A stretch of 64,000 bases of DNA from Phlebotomus papatasi (GCF_024763615.1 NC_077223.1:54436627-54500626), one strand, 5' to 3'. Positions 44,674-57,428 are shown, counted from the stretch's first letter. Translations and numbers: made by a program. Notes: generated by a model from the sequence alone, not told the origin.

Positions 44674-45323
44674 TGATATGACTGCTTTTACTTAACCACA
44701 TTATTTAAAATAAAGTTTAAAAGAGAGTTGCACATAATTAAATCTAATAAAAAAAAACTTCTTAAAGAAACAAAGAATATTCCTATTCTCTATAAAATTA
44801 ATTAGGTTTCACTACCTTCATTAATTTTAATTAATAAATAAGAAAAGTACTGTGCCGTGTACTTTTGGGGGTTTTTGAAAGCTGCCTTTTCTTAAAAATC
44901 ACTTGAAAACAAGTGGCGAGAAAGTGCTTACACAGTGGCGAAAAAGTGTTTACAAGGTGGCGAAAAGTACTGAAACATGCATTGTTGCAGGAAATGTACT
45001 TTTTCAACCAGATACTCAAAAGTTACCGGAAAGTCTCCTGGTTCAATAGATAGACAATCAATGCTTCAAAGCACTTGTACACAAAATTTCATTTCATTTC
45101 GACAAAAAGTATAAGAATTATAAGGGTGTCAAACCTTAAGGTGGCGAAAAGTACTTACTCTACCCTACACCCCCGTATTAGATTGATACTGAATTGCCCC
45201 AAAATCCGATTTTAGGACAGTTTAATCTCAATCTAATGCGGCGGTGTAAATAGCCTCATTGATATACGATTTCTTCGATTCCTAAAAAAAAACTGGGCTT
45301 AAACGCTTTAACGTAATCTAATA
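44674..45323. other. no gene; repeated GTGGCGAAAA phrases
   Basis: GTGGCGAGAAAGTG, GTGGCGAAAAAGTG, GTGGCGAAAAGTACTGA and, at 45141, GTGGCGAAAAGTACTTACTC before TACCCTAC suggest the degraded subterminal region of another TA-type element. The second end was not found. Confidence 0.35.
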
Positions 45324-45539
45324 GGGGAATGTTGGCATGGTTCGCACAGAGTGAACCTTCAAACAACGCAAATTTTCTCTTTGTTTGCAAAGAGGTAGTT
45401 CGTCATTTCTTAGCCATAAGATAGATCATTATTAAGCTCATAAAACGAGATGAGAATGGTAGATCAGCTCTTTGCAAACAAAGAGAAAAATCGCATCGTT
45501 TGAAGGTACACTCTGTGCGAACAATGCCTTATATTTCCC
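45324..45539. mobile_element. 216-bp TA MITE with GGGGAATG termini
   Basis: TA at 45322-45323 and 45540-45541. Inverted repeats carry GTTCGCACAGAGTG, ACCTTCAAAC and CTCTTTGTTTGCAAAGAG. The first few terminal bases differ between ends (GGGGAATG against GGGAAATA). Confidence 0.8.
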
Positions 45540-47475
45540 TATCTATACAAAAACATTGTGGATCTAAACAAAATAATTGCAAGGCTCTGCTTTCTTTAAA
45601 AATATGCAGTGATGATTGTAATTATGTTAATTTTTCACCTCTTCACCTAGAGCAGGCGGAGTGAGTTAAATTACACATTTTGTGCTCAAAATGTTAATGA
45701 AAGTGACGAAGAATATTGTTTTTTTTTATTTCCCCTTATGGAAGGTCTTAGTCCTTTAGGCATATTTTGACCAGTAACCTGTATTGAAAATCCTTTAAAA
45801 AATAGAATACATAAAATAAATACATTCATAAAAATAGATACCAAAAACATCAATAATATAAAATTAATTTTTGGCAAATGGTGAGGAAAACAATAAACAA
45901 CAAATTATAAATGAAAAGCCGTACTGCTGAAGAATATTGTTCAAAGATAAAATATGAAAAATAACATGCGACGGACTTTTTAAATTTTTCTACTAAAAAT
46001 AACATATTTTCTGGAGAATATTGATTAATTAAAAATTAGATGAATATTCGTCTATAATAGATTCACTGTGAGAAATCAAAAATCCGTTACTTTCAGCACA
46101 GTAGAAACAATTTTAAATGTGCTTGTGATACTTGCTGTTTTTAAGAGTGTCTTGGATAAAGCGGGAAAATATTTCTAGCAGTACTCAGCATAACACAATA
46201 AGAGTTTTGGAATCAGAGTAAAACTTTTCCAAATAGTCCGGGCTGTTTGGTAAAATTATTCTAGCGCTTTCTTTGATAAAATCTTGTGTACGTCCCACAG
46301 TACACTCCTGCACTTGACAATATATAATATTACGCATATTACGTATACTTGGTACGACAGTTTCACAGTGACAAAGAATCCAGAGGACCCAGAGCAACGA
46401 CACCAATAGATCCAAGACTGGCTGTGCTTTTTAATTTTATGTGTTGTGTGCAGTGGTTGGCAATTCCTAGCACCCTTTGTGACTGGCGATGCACCAATTT
46501 TGCACAAACTGGAAAGCATCATTGTTCACATGGCTAAGCAATCGTAATGCAAAGCAGAGAGATTTCATAAATGAACGCTTATGGCAGGAATATTTTCTTT
46601 TTATTTTTCTGGTGGATTTTCTTTTTCTTTAGTTTATAAAATTAATAATTTTATATTATATTTCTGCATTATATCAGTATTTTTATTTCTGTTTTAACCA
46701 ACGCGCTAGGGTCAAAAAGACAGCATTTAGTCCTCTATTTTTTTCACCATAATAAACAAATTATTTAATTCAAGAGGCATACAAAAGTGCAACATTTTAA
46801 CTCTCTTAAGCTTTCTGAAATTTCCAATTATAAATTTTGAAAATTCAGCCTTGAACCGAAAAAACTTATTTTTCGGTGGACAGGATTTCTCGGTTCTTGG
46901 TCTCGGTTCATCCGATTTCCAAAACCCAAATTTTTCTTGTTAGGTGGAGTTAAATTAATCCATGAACGAAGTACTTTTGAAGAAAATAAAATTCGAATTT
47001 TTAAGACGATTTAATACAAAAAAAAACATTTTTGGCATATTTATACCAAGTTTCGTCTTATTGAATAAGATGTTATCAAGTAAGCATAAAATGCTTCGTT
47101 CACAGACACAGGCTAGTTTAACTCATCAACTATAACCATAGGCGTACCGTGGCAGGGACGAAGGGGGCGGTCGCCCCGGGTGCTGTAAAAATAAAGAGAG
47201 CCGTAAGGCAACCAAAAAAATTTAAGGGCATAAAAAATTAAAGCGTTATAACATGAAGACGCTTTAAAAATAAACACTTAGAAAATTAGAGCTCCTAGGC
47301 ACCAAGAAATTAGAAAGAAAAAAACCGACACAAAAAATTAGGGGCATTTACAAATTAGGACATTTAAATTTGGAGCGCCCAAAAAATTAGGAGCACCAAC
47401 AAATTAAATTAGTCGGTGAAAGCTTAAGGCATTAAAATATGTAGGCGCTCCAGAAATAAGGAGACGTATTAAAAT
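45540..47475. other. no gene recognised; degenerate short repeats at the right
   Basis: 46185-46540 has overlapping ORFs on both strands without recognisable domains. 47141-47475 starts GC-rich (GGGGGCGGTCGCCCCGGGTG) and continues with loosely repeated AAAAATTAGGAGC-type units. Confidence 0.4.
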
Positions 47476-49272
47476 GGGACAGATAATCCTGACCGGCTTA
47501 TTGTAGGTGAGATTCTTAATGTGAGCTAACTCGGAATGTATGCAAATTCGATTTAGAGCTGAAGTTTGGGGACGCCATTCAGTTATCTTGAATCAAATTC
47601 GTGAAATTATACAAATTTTGTATTTTAACCAAAATATCAAGGATTTGGATGGACTGGCAGAAAAGTGATATATGGGTGAAACGTAAATTAGAAAGTTCTC
47701 TATAATTTTGCCATAAGAGCATGATCTTATCGATTACTCAGAAGCCGAGAAAGCGCGGTTTCTTGTTTCTCAACTCGTTTTTTCGACCAGATCGTCTCAA
47801 GTGTTCATTTGATGAACTTCAACTATATCAAAGAATTGTTGTATTTTGTGAGACCTTCCATTTAAAACCCTATTTTAACTGTCTAGGTGGAGTAGAGGCA
47901 GTCAAATTGGCATCTGAGTGATTTCAAAGCGTTATTATTGGAAAAGTCAATTTTTTTACACTTAAACGGCAAAATCGGAAAGATCGCATTATCTGATCGA
48001 AAAATGATGTATGGACGAAATATAGAGAAAAATGTCCTCTACAATTATGTCGAAGTAATCATCAAAATCGGTTAAGCATGTGTCGAGATAATTGAGGTTA
48101 TGTGATATTGAAAATGGTTTTTTGACTGTAGCGCCCCTGGTGTTGGTCCCACGAAGTTCAAATGTTCTAGAAAGTTGTAGAATTTGGTGAGATCTTTATT
48201 CTCAAAATCGGTCACATAGAACCGGAGATATGATTTTTTGAATTTCATGAACTTTAACCCCTCATATCTCCGGTTCTATTGAAACCACAGCGCACTTACG
48301 CCCCATTTTGGAAACGTCCTAGACTGGACTATAACACTCTAAAATTTCATTAACTTGTATAAAGGAATTTTTGAGGAAAATGAGTTTGAATTTCGATGAA
48401 TTTTGACGGTATCGCAGCGCCACCTGTGATGACTTTTTGAACTTCCATCTGAAAGTGCTCATCGAGACGAATCCAAAAAGCCAAAATTTAGGTCGAAATG
48501 TTAATTAGAACCGGAGATAGAGGCCGGTCAATATTCGAAATTTGACCCCTTATAGCTCGGGTCAGGGACTATGGATCGACTTAAGTATTTTTTTGTTTGG
48601 TAGGTATAATCAAGGGCTACAACATACTAAAATTTCAACCCGATGTATAAAGGAATTTATGAGTTATTTAACTTAGAAAATTCAAAAATCTTCTTTTTAA
48701 AAATAGCGTCCCTAGCGGTGGTTTTATGAACTTGTGATGTTAGAAGGGGAAGTGGCATTTCATGAGAGCTTTCCAAAACGCCCTCACTTTTTAAATTCTG
48801 ACAATTAGAACCGGAGTTATGGCCATTTTAAGAATTGTTTTTTGGACCCTTATAGCTCGGGTCAGGGGGGTCGGGGGACCTTAAGTTTGGTATTGATGGA
48901 AAGCCCTAAATCCCAACTATAACATACTAAAATTTGAGCCCGATCGATGCCATAAGGGCGGAGCTATTGAGAAAACAAAAAAGGTGGGTATTCAAAATGG
49001 CGGATGGAGGGGTGGGGGGTGGGGAGGGTCAATGCACCAAGTTGCAATTTTCACCCGATATATAACCTTTGCCGAAAACCGCAAGTCGATATCTTTTTTA
49101 GTTTAGGAGCTATTAAGGTCCAAAGAGCGGCCGGCCGGGAACGTAACTTAGCCCCCCATATATTCGTGATCAGGAAGTGCTGAAACACATTTTGGCCAAG
49201 TTTGAGCTCGATCGGACGACATGAAATTTTGTTAGGGTTATAGTAGGTGAGATTATTAAGAATCTCACCTAA
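47476..49272 (+). mobile_element. Helitron-like family, full-length diverged copy
   Basis: 1797 bp. The base before GGGACAG is T here instead of A. A short segment near 48199 is missing (GATCTTTATTCTC replaces the usual phrase) and the GGCC tract is only about 12 bp. Confidence 0.88.
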
Positions 49273-49436
49273 TATCTTTTAAATCCATGCAAAGGATTAC
49301 TATAAGGATATGTTCTTGTACAGGAATATTCTCCTTGAAAAAAAAAGAACTAATGGTCTCTGAAGATCACAGACCCTTAAAAAGTAGACAATACAATACA
49401 TACAATACAATATAATATGTTTCAGTAGGTCTAGTA

Positions 49437-50719
49437 GGGGAGACCGGGGAGATTTGGGACACTTTTTCATGTTTTGACTTTGAGACACTATTCCAAAAAA
49501 ACACGATAGCGTATCATAATTTTATGCGGTCTATAGGATACTTATTGATATTAATTTTATAAAAAGTACTCGATAGAACTTGGAAAACAACTGAGTTTTC
49601 TTGGAGAAGATAAAACATTTTACTTGACGCTTTGTCCCAAATCTCCCCGATGTGGGGCAGTATGGGACGCAAAAGGTGATGTTTGGGACGCGTTTTTTCT
49701 CACATAATTTGTATTACTGGAACACGTTAATTAATTTTAAATACCAAATTAAAAATATTTCTGATAGAAATAAAAATGTTTCATCTTTTATTTACACTTG
49801 GAAATTAATATCAATTTTATTTGTAAAGTAGGGTCATTTATTGTCAATCAATTATATAAAGTATTTTCTTCTTATTTTCCATCTACCTTTCTTTTCTTTT
49901 TTTTATTCTAAATATTGCAATCATGATTATCAAATTCCTCAGGCGAGTAGATTTTCTTGCAACTCTTAGTTTTGAACTCATTGATGGATTCCTGTTTGAT
50001 TTTACGACAACTGCATTGTACCTGTTTTCTCATTATTTCTCTGAATTAGCTCTCGCCTTGCCTTTTCTGGAGAACTTGTTCGAGAAATTTTCGAAAAAAA
50101 TAGTTTTTAACTAGATTGGGCAAAGATCGAATATCCTCTGAGAAGGAATTATTGATTTCCAAGACAATGATGGTTTAATTGTCCATATAGTTAGAGAAAT
50201 CTGCTTGACTGATAAACTTTGCACAAGAGGGAGATTTCCAGTAGAAACTGGACATTACTCTCCATTTTGACAATAAACAATTGCATACCACCTACAATCT
50301 TGTCGAAAATCAACGTCCCATTCATCCCCTTTCAGGTGTCCCAAACATCCCCGCGGGTTGTTTTGGTATTTAAAACCTTTAAGTAAAAAAACAAGAGCGT
50401 ATAATCTCTGAAACTTTTATAAAAAGATGTTCCCAGATTAGACTGCTAGCTAATGAGATAAAAAAGTTTTGATTATATATCGCTGATATAAAATACAAAG
50501 AGGAAAACTGAGACGTCAAAATATACGATTTTTATCAATTTTTAAAAAAATGTTCATAGAATTAAAACAATAAAACTGAGGATATCCATTCTTTTAGTCA
50601 AGATACATCTTAATATTGCCTACGATTGAGTAATGGTTAAGTCCCATTTATTTCAAAAATTAATTGAATAAATCGCCTTGTCCCACACTACCCCTGTCCC
50701 AAACCTCCCCGGTCTCCCC
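49437..50719. mobile_element. 1283-bp TA element with GGGGAGACCGGGGAGATTTG termini
   Basis: TA at 49435-49436 and 50720-50721. Near-perfect inverted ends with CCGGGGAG and TTTGGGACA. GTCCCAAA/TTTGGGAC phrases recur inside (for example around 49635 and 50340), as in other pogo-like elements here. No recognisable transposase. Confidence 0.8.
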
Positions 50720-50764
50720 TACATTATAAATGCAAATTAGCATTATTTTAGAATGAATCATGAA

Positions 50765-50888
50765 TTAGGTGAGATTCTTAACAATCTCACCTACTATAAT
50801 CCTAACAAAATTTCATGTCGTCCGATCGACCTCAAACTTGGCCAAAATGTGTTTCGCCACTTCCTGATCACGAATATATATGTGGCTA
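50765..50888 (-). mobile_element. Helitron-like host copy, 3'-terminal part
   Basis: 124 bp from TTAGGTGAGATTC to GTGGCTA. Continues at 52720 (TTTTACGTTC) after the nested copy. The joined phrase GTGGCTATTTTACG is intact at 34549-34562. Confidence 0.9.
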
Positions 50889-52719
50889 TTAGGTGAGATT
50901 CTTAACAAAATCTCACCTACTATAATCCTAACAAAATTTCATGTCGTCCGATCGACCTCAAATTTGGCCAAAATGTGTTTCGCCACTTCCTGATTCCGAA
51001 TATATATGTGGCTAAGTTACGTTCCCGGCCGGCCGGCCGGCCGGCCGGCCGGCCGCTCTTTGGAGCTTAATAGCTCCTAAACTAAAAAAGATATCGACTT
51101 GCGGTTTTCGGCAAAGGTTATATATCGGGTGAAAATTGCAACTTGGTGCATAGACCCCCCACCCCCCACCCCTCCTTCTGCCATTTTGAAGGCCCCCCTT
51201 TTTTTTGCTTTCTCAATAGCTCCGCCCCTATGGCATTCAGCGGACTCAAATTTTAGTATGTTATAGCTGGGCCTTAGAGCTTTCCATCAATACCAAACTT
51301 AAGGTCCCCCGACCCCCCTGACCCGAGCTATAAGGGCCCAAAAAAAATTTCTTAAAATGGGCATAACTCCGGTTCTAATTGTCAGAATTTAAAAAGTGAG
51401 GGCTTTTTGGAAAGCTCTCGTGAAATGCCACTTCCCTTTCTAACATCGCAAGTTCATAAAACCACCGCTAGGGGCGCTTTTTTTAAAAAGAAAATTTTTA
51501 AATCTTAAAAGTTAAATAACTCAAAAATTCCATTGTGCATCGGGCTGAAAATTTAGTATGTTGTAGCCGTTGATTATACCTATCAAACAAAAAAAACCTT
51601 AAGTCGATCCATAACCCCTGACCCGAGCTATAAGGGGTCAAAGTTCGAACATTGACCGGCCTCTATCTCCGGTTCTAATTAACATAGCGACATAAATTTT
51701 ACCTTTTTGGTTTCGTCTCGATGAGCACTTTCAGATGGAAGTTCAAAAAGTCACCACAGGTGGCGCTGTGATAGCGTCAAAATTCATCGAAATTCAAAGT
51801 CACTTTTCTCAAAAACGGCATTGTGCAAGTTAATCAAATTTTAGTATGTTGTAGTCCAGTCTAGGACGTTTCCAAAATGGTGCGTATGCGCGCTGTGGTT
51901 AAAACAGAACCGGAGATATAAGGGGTCAAAGTTCACAAAATTCAAAAAATCATATCTCCGGTTCTATGTGACCGATTTTGATGAATGAAGGCTTAAACGA
52001 AAGATCTCACCAAATTCTACAACTTTCTAGAATATTTGAACTTCGTGGGACCAACGCCAGGGGCGCCACAGTCGAAAAACCATTTTCAATATCACATAAC
52101 CTCAATTATCTCGACTGCCGCTGAACCGATTTTGATGATTACTTCGACATAATTGTAGAGGACATTTGTCTCTACATTTCGTCCATACATCATTTTCCGC
52201 TCAGACTACGCTATCACTCCGATTTTGCCGTTTAAGTGTGAAAAAATTGTTTTTTCCTATAATAACGCTTTGAAATCACTCAGATGCCAATTTGACTGCC
52301 TCTACTCCACCAAGACACTTAAAATAGGGTTTTAAATGGAAAGTCCCACAAAATACAACAATTCTTTGAATAGTTGAAGCTCAACAAATGACTACTTGGG
52401 GCACTCTGGATGAAAAAACGAGTTAAGAAACAAAAAACCTCGCTTATCTTGGCTTCTGAGTAATCGATGAGATCATGTTCTATGGGAAAATTATAGAGAA
52501 CATTCTGGTCTACATTTCATCCATATATCACTTTTCTATCAGTTCATCCAAATCCTTGATATTTTGGTTTAAATACAAAATTTGTATAATTTCACGAATT
52601 TGATTCAAGATAACTGAATGGCGTCTCCCAACTTCAGCTCTAAATCGAATTTGCATGCACTCCGAGTTAGCTCACGTTAAGAATCTCACCTACATAAGCC
52701 GGTTAGGATTATCTGTCCC
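50889..52719 (-). mobile_element. Helitron-like family, full-length nested copy
   Basis: 1831 bp inserted between A (50888) and T (52720) of a host copy, with no duplicated bases. An expanded GGCC tract lies at about 51027-51053. Confidence 0.93.
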
Positions 52720-52829
52720 TTTTACGTTCTCGGCCGGCCGCTTTTTGGAGCTTAATAGCTCCTAAACTAAAAAAGATATCGACTTGCGGTTTTCGGCGAA
52801 GGTTATATATCGGGTGAAAATTGCAACTT
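52720..52829 (-). mobile_element. Helitron-like host copy, continuation cut by gap
   Basis: Resumes with TTTTACGTTCTCGGCCGG and runs to ATTGCAACTT, where the 500-N gap begins. Confidence 0.88.
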
Positions 52830-53329
52830 NNNNNNNNNNNNNNNNNNNNNNNNNNNNNNNNNNNNNNNNNNNNNNNNNNNNNNNNNNNNNNNNNNNNNNN
52901 NNNNNNNNNNNNNNNNNNNNNNNNNNNNNNNNNNNNNNNNNNNNNNNNNNNNNNNNNNNNNNNNNNNNNNNNNNNNNNNNNNNNNNNNNNNNNNNNNNNN
53001 NNNNNNNNNNNNNNNNNNNNNNNNNNNNNNNNNNNNNNNNNNNNNNNNNNNNNNNNNNNNNNNNNNNNNNNNNNNNNNNNNNNNNNNNNNNNNNNNNNNN
53101 NNNNNNNNNNNNNNNNNNNNNNNNNNNNNNNNNNNNNNNNNNNNNNNNNNNNNNNNNNNNNNNNNNNNNNNNNNNNNNNNNNNNNNNNNNNNNNNNNNNN
53201 NNNNNNNNNNNNNNNNNNNNNNNNNNNNNNNNNNNNNNNNNNNNNNNNNNNNNNNNNNNNNNNNNNNNNNNNNNNNNNNNNNNNNNNNNNNNNNNNNNNN
53301 NNNNNNNNNNNNNNNNNNNNNNNNNNNNN
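52830..53329. other. assembly gap of exactly 500 N
   Basis: Placeholder-length gap between the split Helitron-like copy and the inner end of the right palindrome arm. Confidence 1.
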
Positions 53330-53531
53330 AAGGGCCCTAATGAATGCATTTCTCAACCGAATGGTATCATGTTTGGGCACGTTCAAAGGTCTTGGAATTC
53401 CTGACAAGTCACACACGGAGGACAAAGTCACCCGCGTCTACGGTATCGTAATTCATTTTCATTTAGGTTTTTTTATGAATTTGTAATGATTAAACTTGTA
53501 AATTTAATACGGGTATATTGGTGAACAATAA

Positions 53532-53868
53532 CACTGGTAAAAATAAAAGGGTCAAATTGACCCTTTTCCAAAGGATGGATCATATTTGACTCTTTGAAAG
53601 GGTCACCAGGTACCCTTCGAAAGGGTCACGGTTTTGACATCTATTTAATTCCGGAATAAACGAATAAAAAAACAATGAAAAAGTGATCTTTGGTGTTCGC
53701 TCAGATGAGAGAAATATGATATCAGTAATAAGTTTACAATAAAACATGATTATTCGTGATAAATGTGCATACTAAATTTCAAGAGATACAAAAATGAACC
53801 TTTCAAAGGGTCAAATACGATCCATCCTTTTGAAAAGGGTCAATTTGACCCTTTTATTTTTACCAGTG
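53532..53868. mobile_element. 337-bp CACTGG MITE, present only in the right arm
   Basis: Terminal inverted repeats of about 73 bp begin CACTGGTAAAAATAAAAGGG and include TCAAATTGACCC. AA lies on both sides (53530-53531, 53869-53870). The left arm has the unoccupied site, and the arm length difference is 339 bp, that is 337 plus a 2-bp duplication. Confidence 0.92.
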
Positions 53869-55231
53869 AAATCCCAGGATTTCAAGTAATTTCACGCACC
53901 AATTTCGTGATAATTTAGATGACATTTAGCCCAAGAAGCCCCAGTTTAGATAGAAATTAGAGTTTTACTATTATATTTCTTTCTTACAAGTTCTATAGGC
54001 CACTCTTTCGCACTTTTTCTTCTTTTTCTCCCAAAAATCATATTCATTAAAATTTAGAGTAGAATATGGAATAGATATATTAACAACTTTAGAATTTGAA
54101 AAGGTTTGTGAATATCAATTTCATGAAATTTTCACAGTATCGCATAAGATGTTTTAGGAGATTTATATCTAGTATTGGAATGTAACAGGACACCGAAGGA
54201 AAAATTGAATTCTTTCTTGATTTTCACAATTTTATTCCCTATCGACCGACGTGTCGTAATTAGATGTTCTCTTCATCATGTATCGAATATAGCCAAGGAA
54301 AGTAACATAAAAGTGGAGATTGTCACACTGCACTTGCGCTTGGATCACAACTTTAGTTGTAGTCCAAAAGTTGTGATAGCATAGCAAGTTTTCATTTGTG
54401 CAGTTATTTAAACATATTTCATAGACATTAATGTCCAATAAACTTGAGGATTTGGAGAACAACTGAAATCTGCACTACAACCAGTCTCTCAATTTTAAAA
54501 TCTCAATTTAAAAGCGGATTTAATGTGTGTTTTGTTCTGTCAATTTGGGCAAACTTTTTAACTAATTACTTATCTTAAAGCGCTGAGGTGGTGACTGGTG
54601 ACACAGCTACTGGCCATTAACTCGTCAAGTTTTACAAAATTAGTTGTTCTTTAATTGTCATGTCTAATAATTGCCATGATAATAATATGTGTGCAGTAGA
54701 GTGTCACTCAATCGGATGTCTTTTAATTTGACCAGTTTGTTATGTCTATTAATCTTATCAAGATTCTTTATCATTGAGGGCTTTTCTGTGTAATTATGAT
54801 TATGAAAATTTAATAATCCATAGATTTCAAATAGTTTCCCGTCTGAGTTTATCAATAATTCGGATGACATTTTGCTTCAAATGCCGAATTAAGATAGAGT
54901 CTACTGTACTTATACGATCCCCTAAAAACCTTTTACCTGTATTTTATTTTAATAAGTTGTACAGCGTTTATCAAATGCTCTAGCTGTGGCTTTGAGAGGT
55001 GCCTTGGCCCTGGTCAAGCCATTGTAGCATGCTGCATCTTGAGAAAGTCATAAAATACGTATTGATACTTCTGCAAGAGCAGTTGGATATCGGAATGTTA
55101 CACCCTCGGAGAACAATTATTGGCTATATTGTGGGTATAAGCCGACGTTAATTGCAATCAACAATAGGGAAAGCCGGAAGTCGTCGGGAAGAGATAATCA
55201 CTCAGGGAAACACATCAACTATCATCAGAGC

Positions 55232-55260
55232 TTTCGGCTCGGTCTCCAAGCCTTCATCAG
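55232..55260 (-). ncRNA. hammerhead-ribozyme-like core, PLE terminal repeat
   Basis: Mirror image of 40997-41025, with the same 7-pair helix II and AGA loop. Confidence 0.55.
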
Positions 55261-55792
55261 TGGCTGGAGCAAAAAGAAGGAGCCGTTTTTATTTGGATCT
55301 TTAAATATTAACAATTTTTCTAACAACTCACTCAAGTCTTGCAATCTTTCTCTGAGACTCGTTCAGGGTTTTGGTCAGGATTACACCAGGGCATAAAAGG
55401 GAATGGGGGCACTTTTCTTACACTGTATTTTACAAATTTTTGTATTAATTTGGCACAATTTTTGGATCTTATATTTCGTCTTCAATCTTGCTGGGAATTT
55501 CTCTTTGTTAGTAGTACTGGGGAGTCCAGAGGTGAAGCAACGGTTTTTCTGTTCGAGATTTTTTGACCGTTGATGATTTGAATTCTTTTCTTGTTTTCTC
55601 TGCAGAGATCTGCAGAGATCATACTCCCCCTAAAATACCATCAAATTCCATCCGTTTCATTTGCTCCAATTAAGGCTGCGTATATTGTGGAGAGCTTTTC
55701 AATATCTTGTCTCTTGTTTACCAATCTCCCAATGTTTTTGCTTATGTGCAGCATCTCCAAAAATAATCGTTTTGAATAATGTTTATGTTTGT

Positions 55793-56436
55793 CTATGATC
55801 TTGGTGTCGTCGAAACGGAATTTGTGACCTGTGTTCGCTGTGTGTGCGCATAAAGTTGATGCCTGTTGGATATCGGGGGTCTACAATCTCTTCGGTGCTG
55901 CTGAATCCGATTCTTGAGATGTTGTCCCGTGGTGCCAATATACCTGAGTTCACACCCACCACACGGTATTTCGTACACCACATCGGATTTCTGCTCTTGA
56001 GGAATAGGATCTTTCACTTTCGTAAAAAAGGACTTCACTCTTTTTGCTGGTTTGAATGCTGTTTTCTTGTTTCCAGATTTCTTGATGATATTCCTCAATC
56101 TCTCCGAGAGCCCCTTTACATAGACCATCGAATGGAACTCTGCGGGTTCATCCTGTCTCTCTTCCTCATCAGTGCCTCCTGCCCTCCTATGTTGACGTTC
56201 TGGTCTCATCAATGATCAATGATGTGCTCTGGGTAGGCATTCCTCCTGAGTACCCTTCTGATTATCTCATCCGGGTTTTCATCCTCTTTTGAGGTGAGCT
56301 TCCTCACCCTATTTCTGAAGTTCCTCGCTACATTCAGGAGCATGTTGATGGGATGTAGATTGTGGTAGTTCAGCAATCTGTAGGAACAGGGTTTACTGTA
56401 CCACACCGTTTTTATGCATCCATCTTTTATGCGCAC
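55793..56436 (-). pseudogene. Penelope-like polyprotein C-terminus: linker plus GIY-YIG endonuclease
   Basis: Two overlapping minus-strand frames. The first (56209-56436) encodes KTVWYSKPCSYRLLNYHNLH, PINMLLNVARNFRNRVRKLT and VLRRNAYPEHIIDH, the linker that follows the RT in Penelope-like elements. The second (55793-56212) encodes a lysine-rich region (KPAKRVKSFFTKVKDPIP) and then the endonuclease VVYEIPCGGCELRYIGTTG with HLKNRIQQHRRD. The Y/Y-I-G signature and the conserved arginine are visible, and the CGGC cysteines resemble the zinc-binding insertion seen in such domains. A frameshift separates the two at about 56209-56222, next to a 7-bp tandem repeat TCAATGATCAATGA. With no RT it cannot prime or copy RNA, so it is a dead 5'-truncated copy. 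Similar C-termini could in principle come from free-standing GIY-YIG genes, but the linker argues against that. Confidence 0.82.
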
Positions 56437-57009
56437 ACACAGCGAACACAGGTCACAAATTCCGTTTCGACGACACCAAGATCATAGACAAACATAAACA
56501 TTATTCAAAACGATTATTTTTGGAGATGCTGCACATAAGCACAAACATTGGGAGATTGGTAAACAAGAGACAAGATATTGAAAAGCTCTCCACAATATAC
56601 GCAGCCTTAATTGGAGCAAATGAAACGGATGGAATTTGATGGTATTTTAGGGGGAGTATGATCTCTGCAGAGAAAACAAGAAAATAATTCAAATCATCAA
56701 CGGTCAAAAAATCTCGAACAGAAAAACCGTTGCTTCACCTCTGGACTCCCCAGTACTACTAACAAAGAGAAATTCCCAGCAAGATTGAAGACGAAATATA
56801 AGATCCAAAAATTGTGCCAAATTAATACAAAAATTTGTAAAATACAGTGTAAGAAAAGTGCCCCCATTCCCTTTTATACCCTGGTGTAATCCTGACCAAA
56901 ACCCTGAACGAGTCTCAGAGAAAGATTGCAAGACTTGAGTGAGTTGTTAGAAAAATTGTTAATATTTAAAGATCCAAATAAAAACGGCTCCTTCTTTTTG
57001 CTCCAGCCA

Positions 57010-57038
57010 CTGATGAAGGCTTGGAGATCGAGCCGAAA
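57010..57038 (+). ncRNA. hammerhead-ribozyme-like core, PLE terminal repeat
   Basis: CTGATGA (57010-57016), GGCTTGG/TCGAGCC helix, GAAA (57035-57038). The C-to-T change in the helix is the same marker seen at 40035-40063. Confidence 0.5.
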
Positions 57039-57428
57039 GCTCTGATGATAGTTGATGTGTTTCCCTGAGTGATTATCTCTTTCCGACGACTTCCGGTTTT
57101 CCCTATTGTTGATTGGCTATATTACACTAAAACTTCCTCCTTCGTTGTCAAAATGATGCTTTTCATTGCCCCCAAGAGGTCTTATGAGGTGATTTGTGTG
57201 ATAAGAAATCGCAGACAAAAGATAAGAGATTCTACAATCATCAGAAAAGTATCACGACTGAAGTATTTGCCAAGAAGTAGAAAGAAGAGAACAGTGCAGA
57301 CATAAAAACCTTGATTAAATTCTCCTTCCCTTTCATGCACGTTTTTTTACCTTCCTTAAAGCGGCTTTGGGCAAAAAATTGCGAGATAATTCACGCGGGG
57401 ATTTTATAAATCTCTCGTCGAGAGCAAT

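Larger units (their letters stand above)
55131..57111 (-). mobile_element. Penelope-like element, right-arm copy (long form)
   Basis: 1981 bp between 12-bp direct repeats ATTGGCTATATT (55119-55130, 57112-57123). Inverted terminal repeats: about 55131-55853 and 56427-57111. The core between them encodes the linker and GIY-YIG endonuclease on the minus strand, and the reverse transcriptase is missing. Inverted long terminal repeats, variable target duplications and hammerhead-like motifs are typical of this class. Confidence 0.85.

Noticed and set aside
46349..46537. ORF ending LCDWRCTNFAQTGKHHCSHG with a C-x3-C-x10-C spacing reminiscent of defensins
   Set aside because: Too few cysteines, no final C-x-C, no clear signal peptide and an overlapping ORF on the other strand. 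The resemblance is likely chance.
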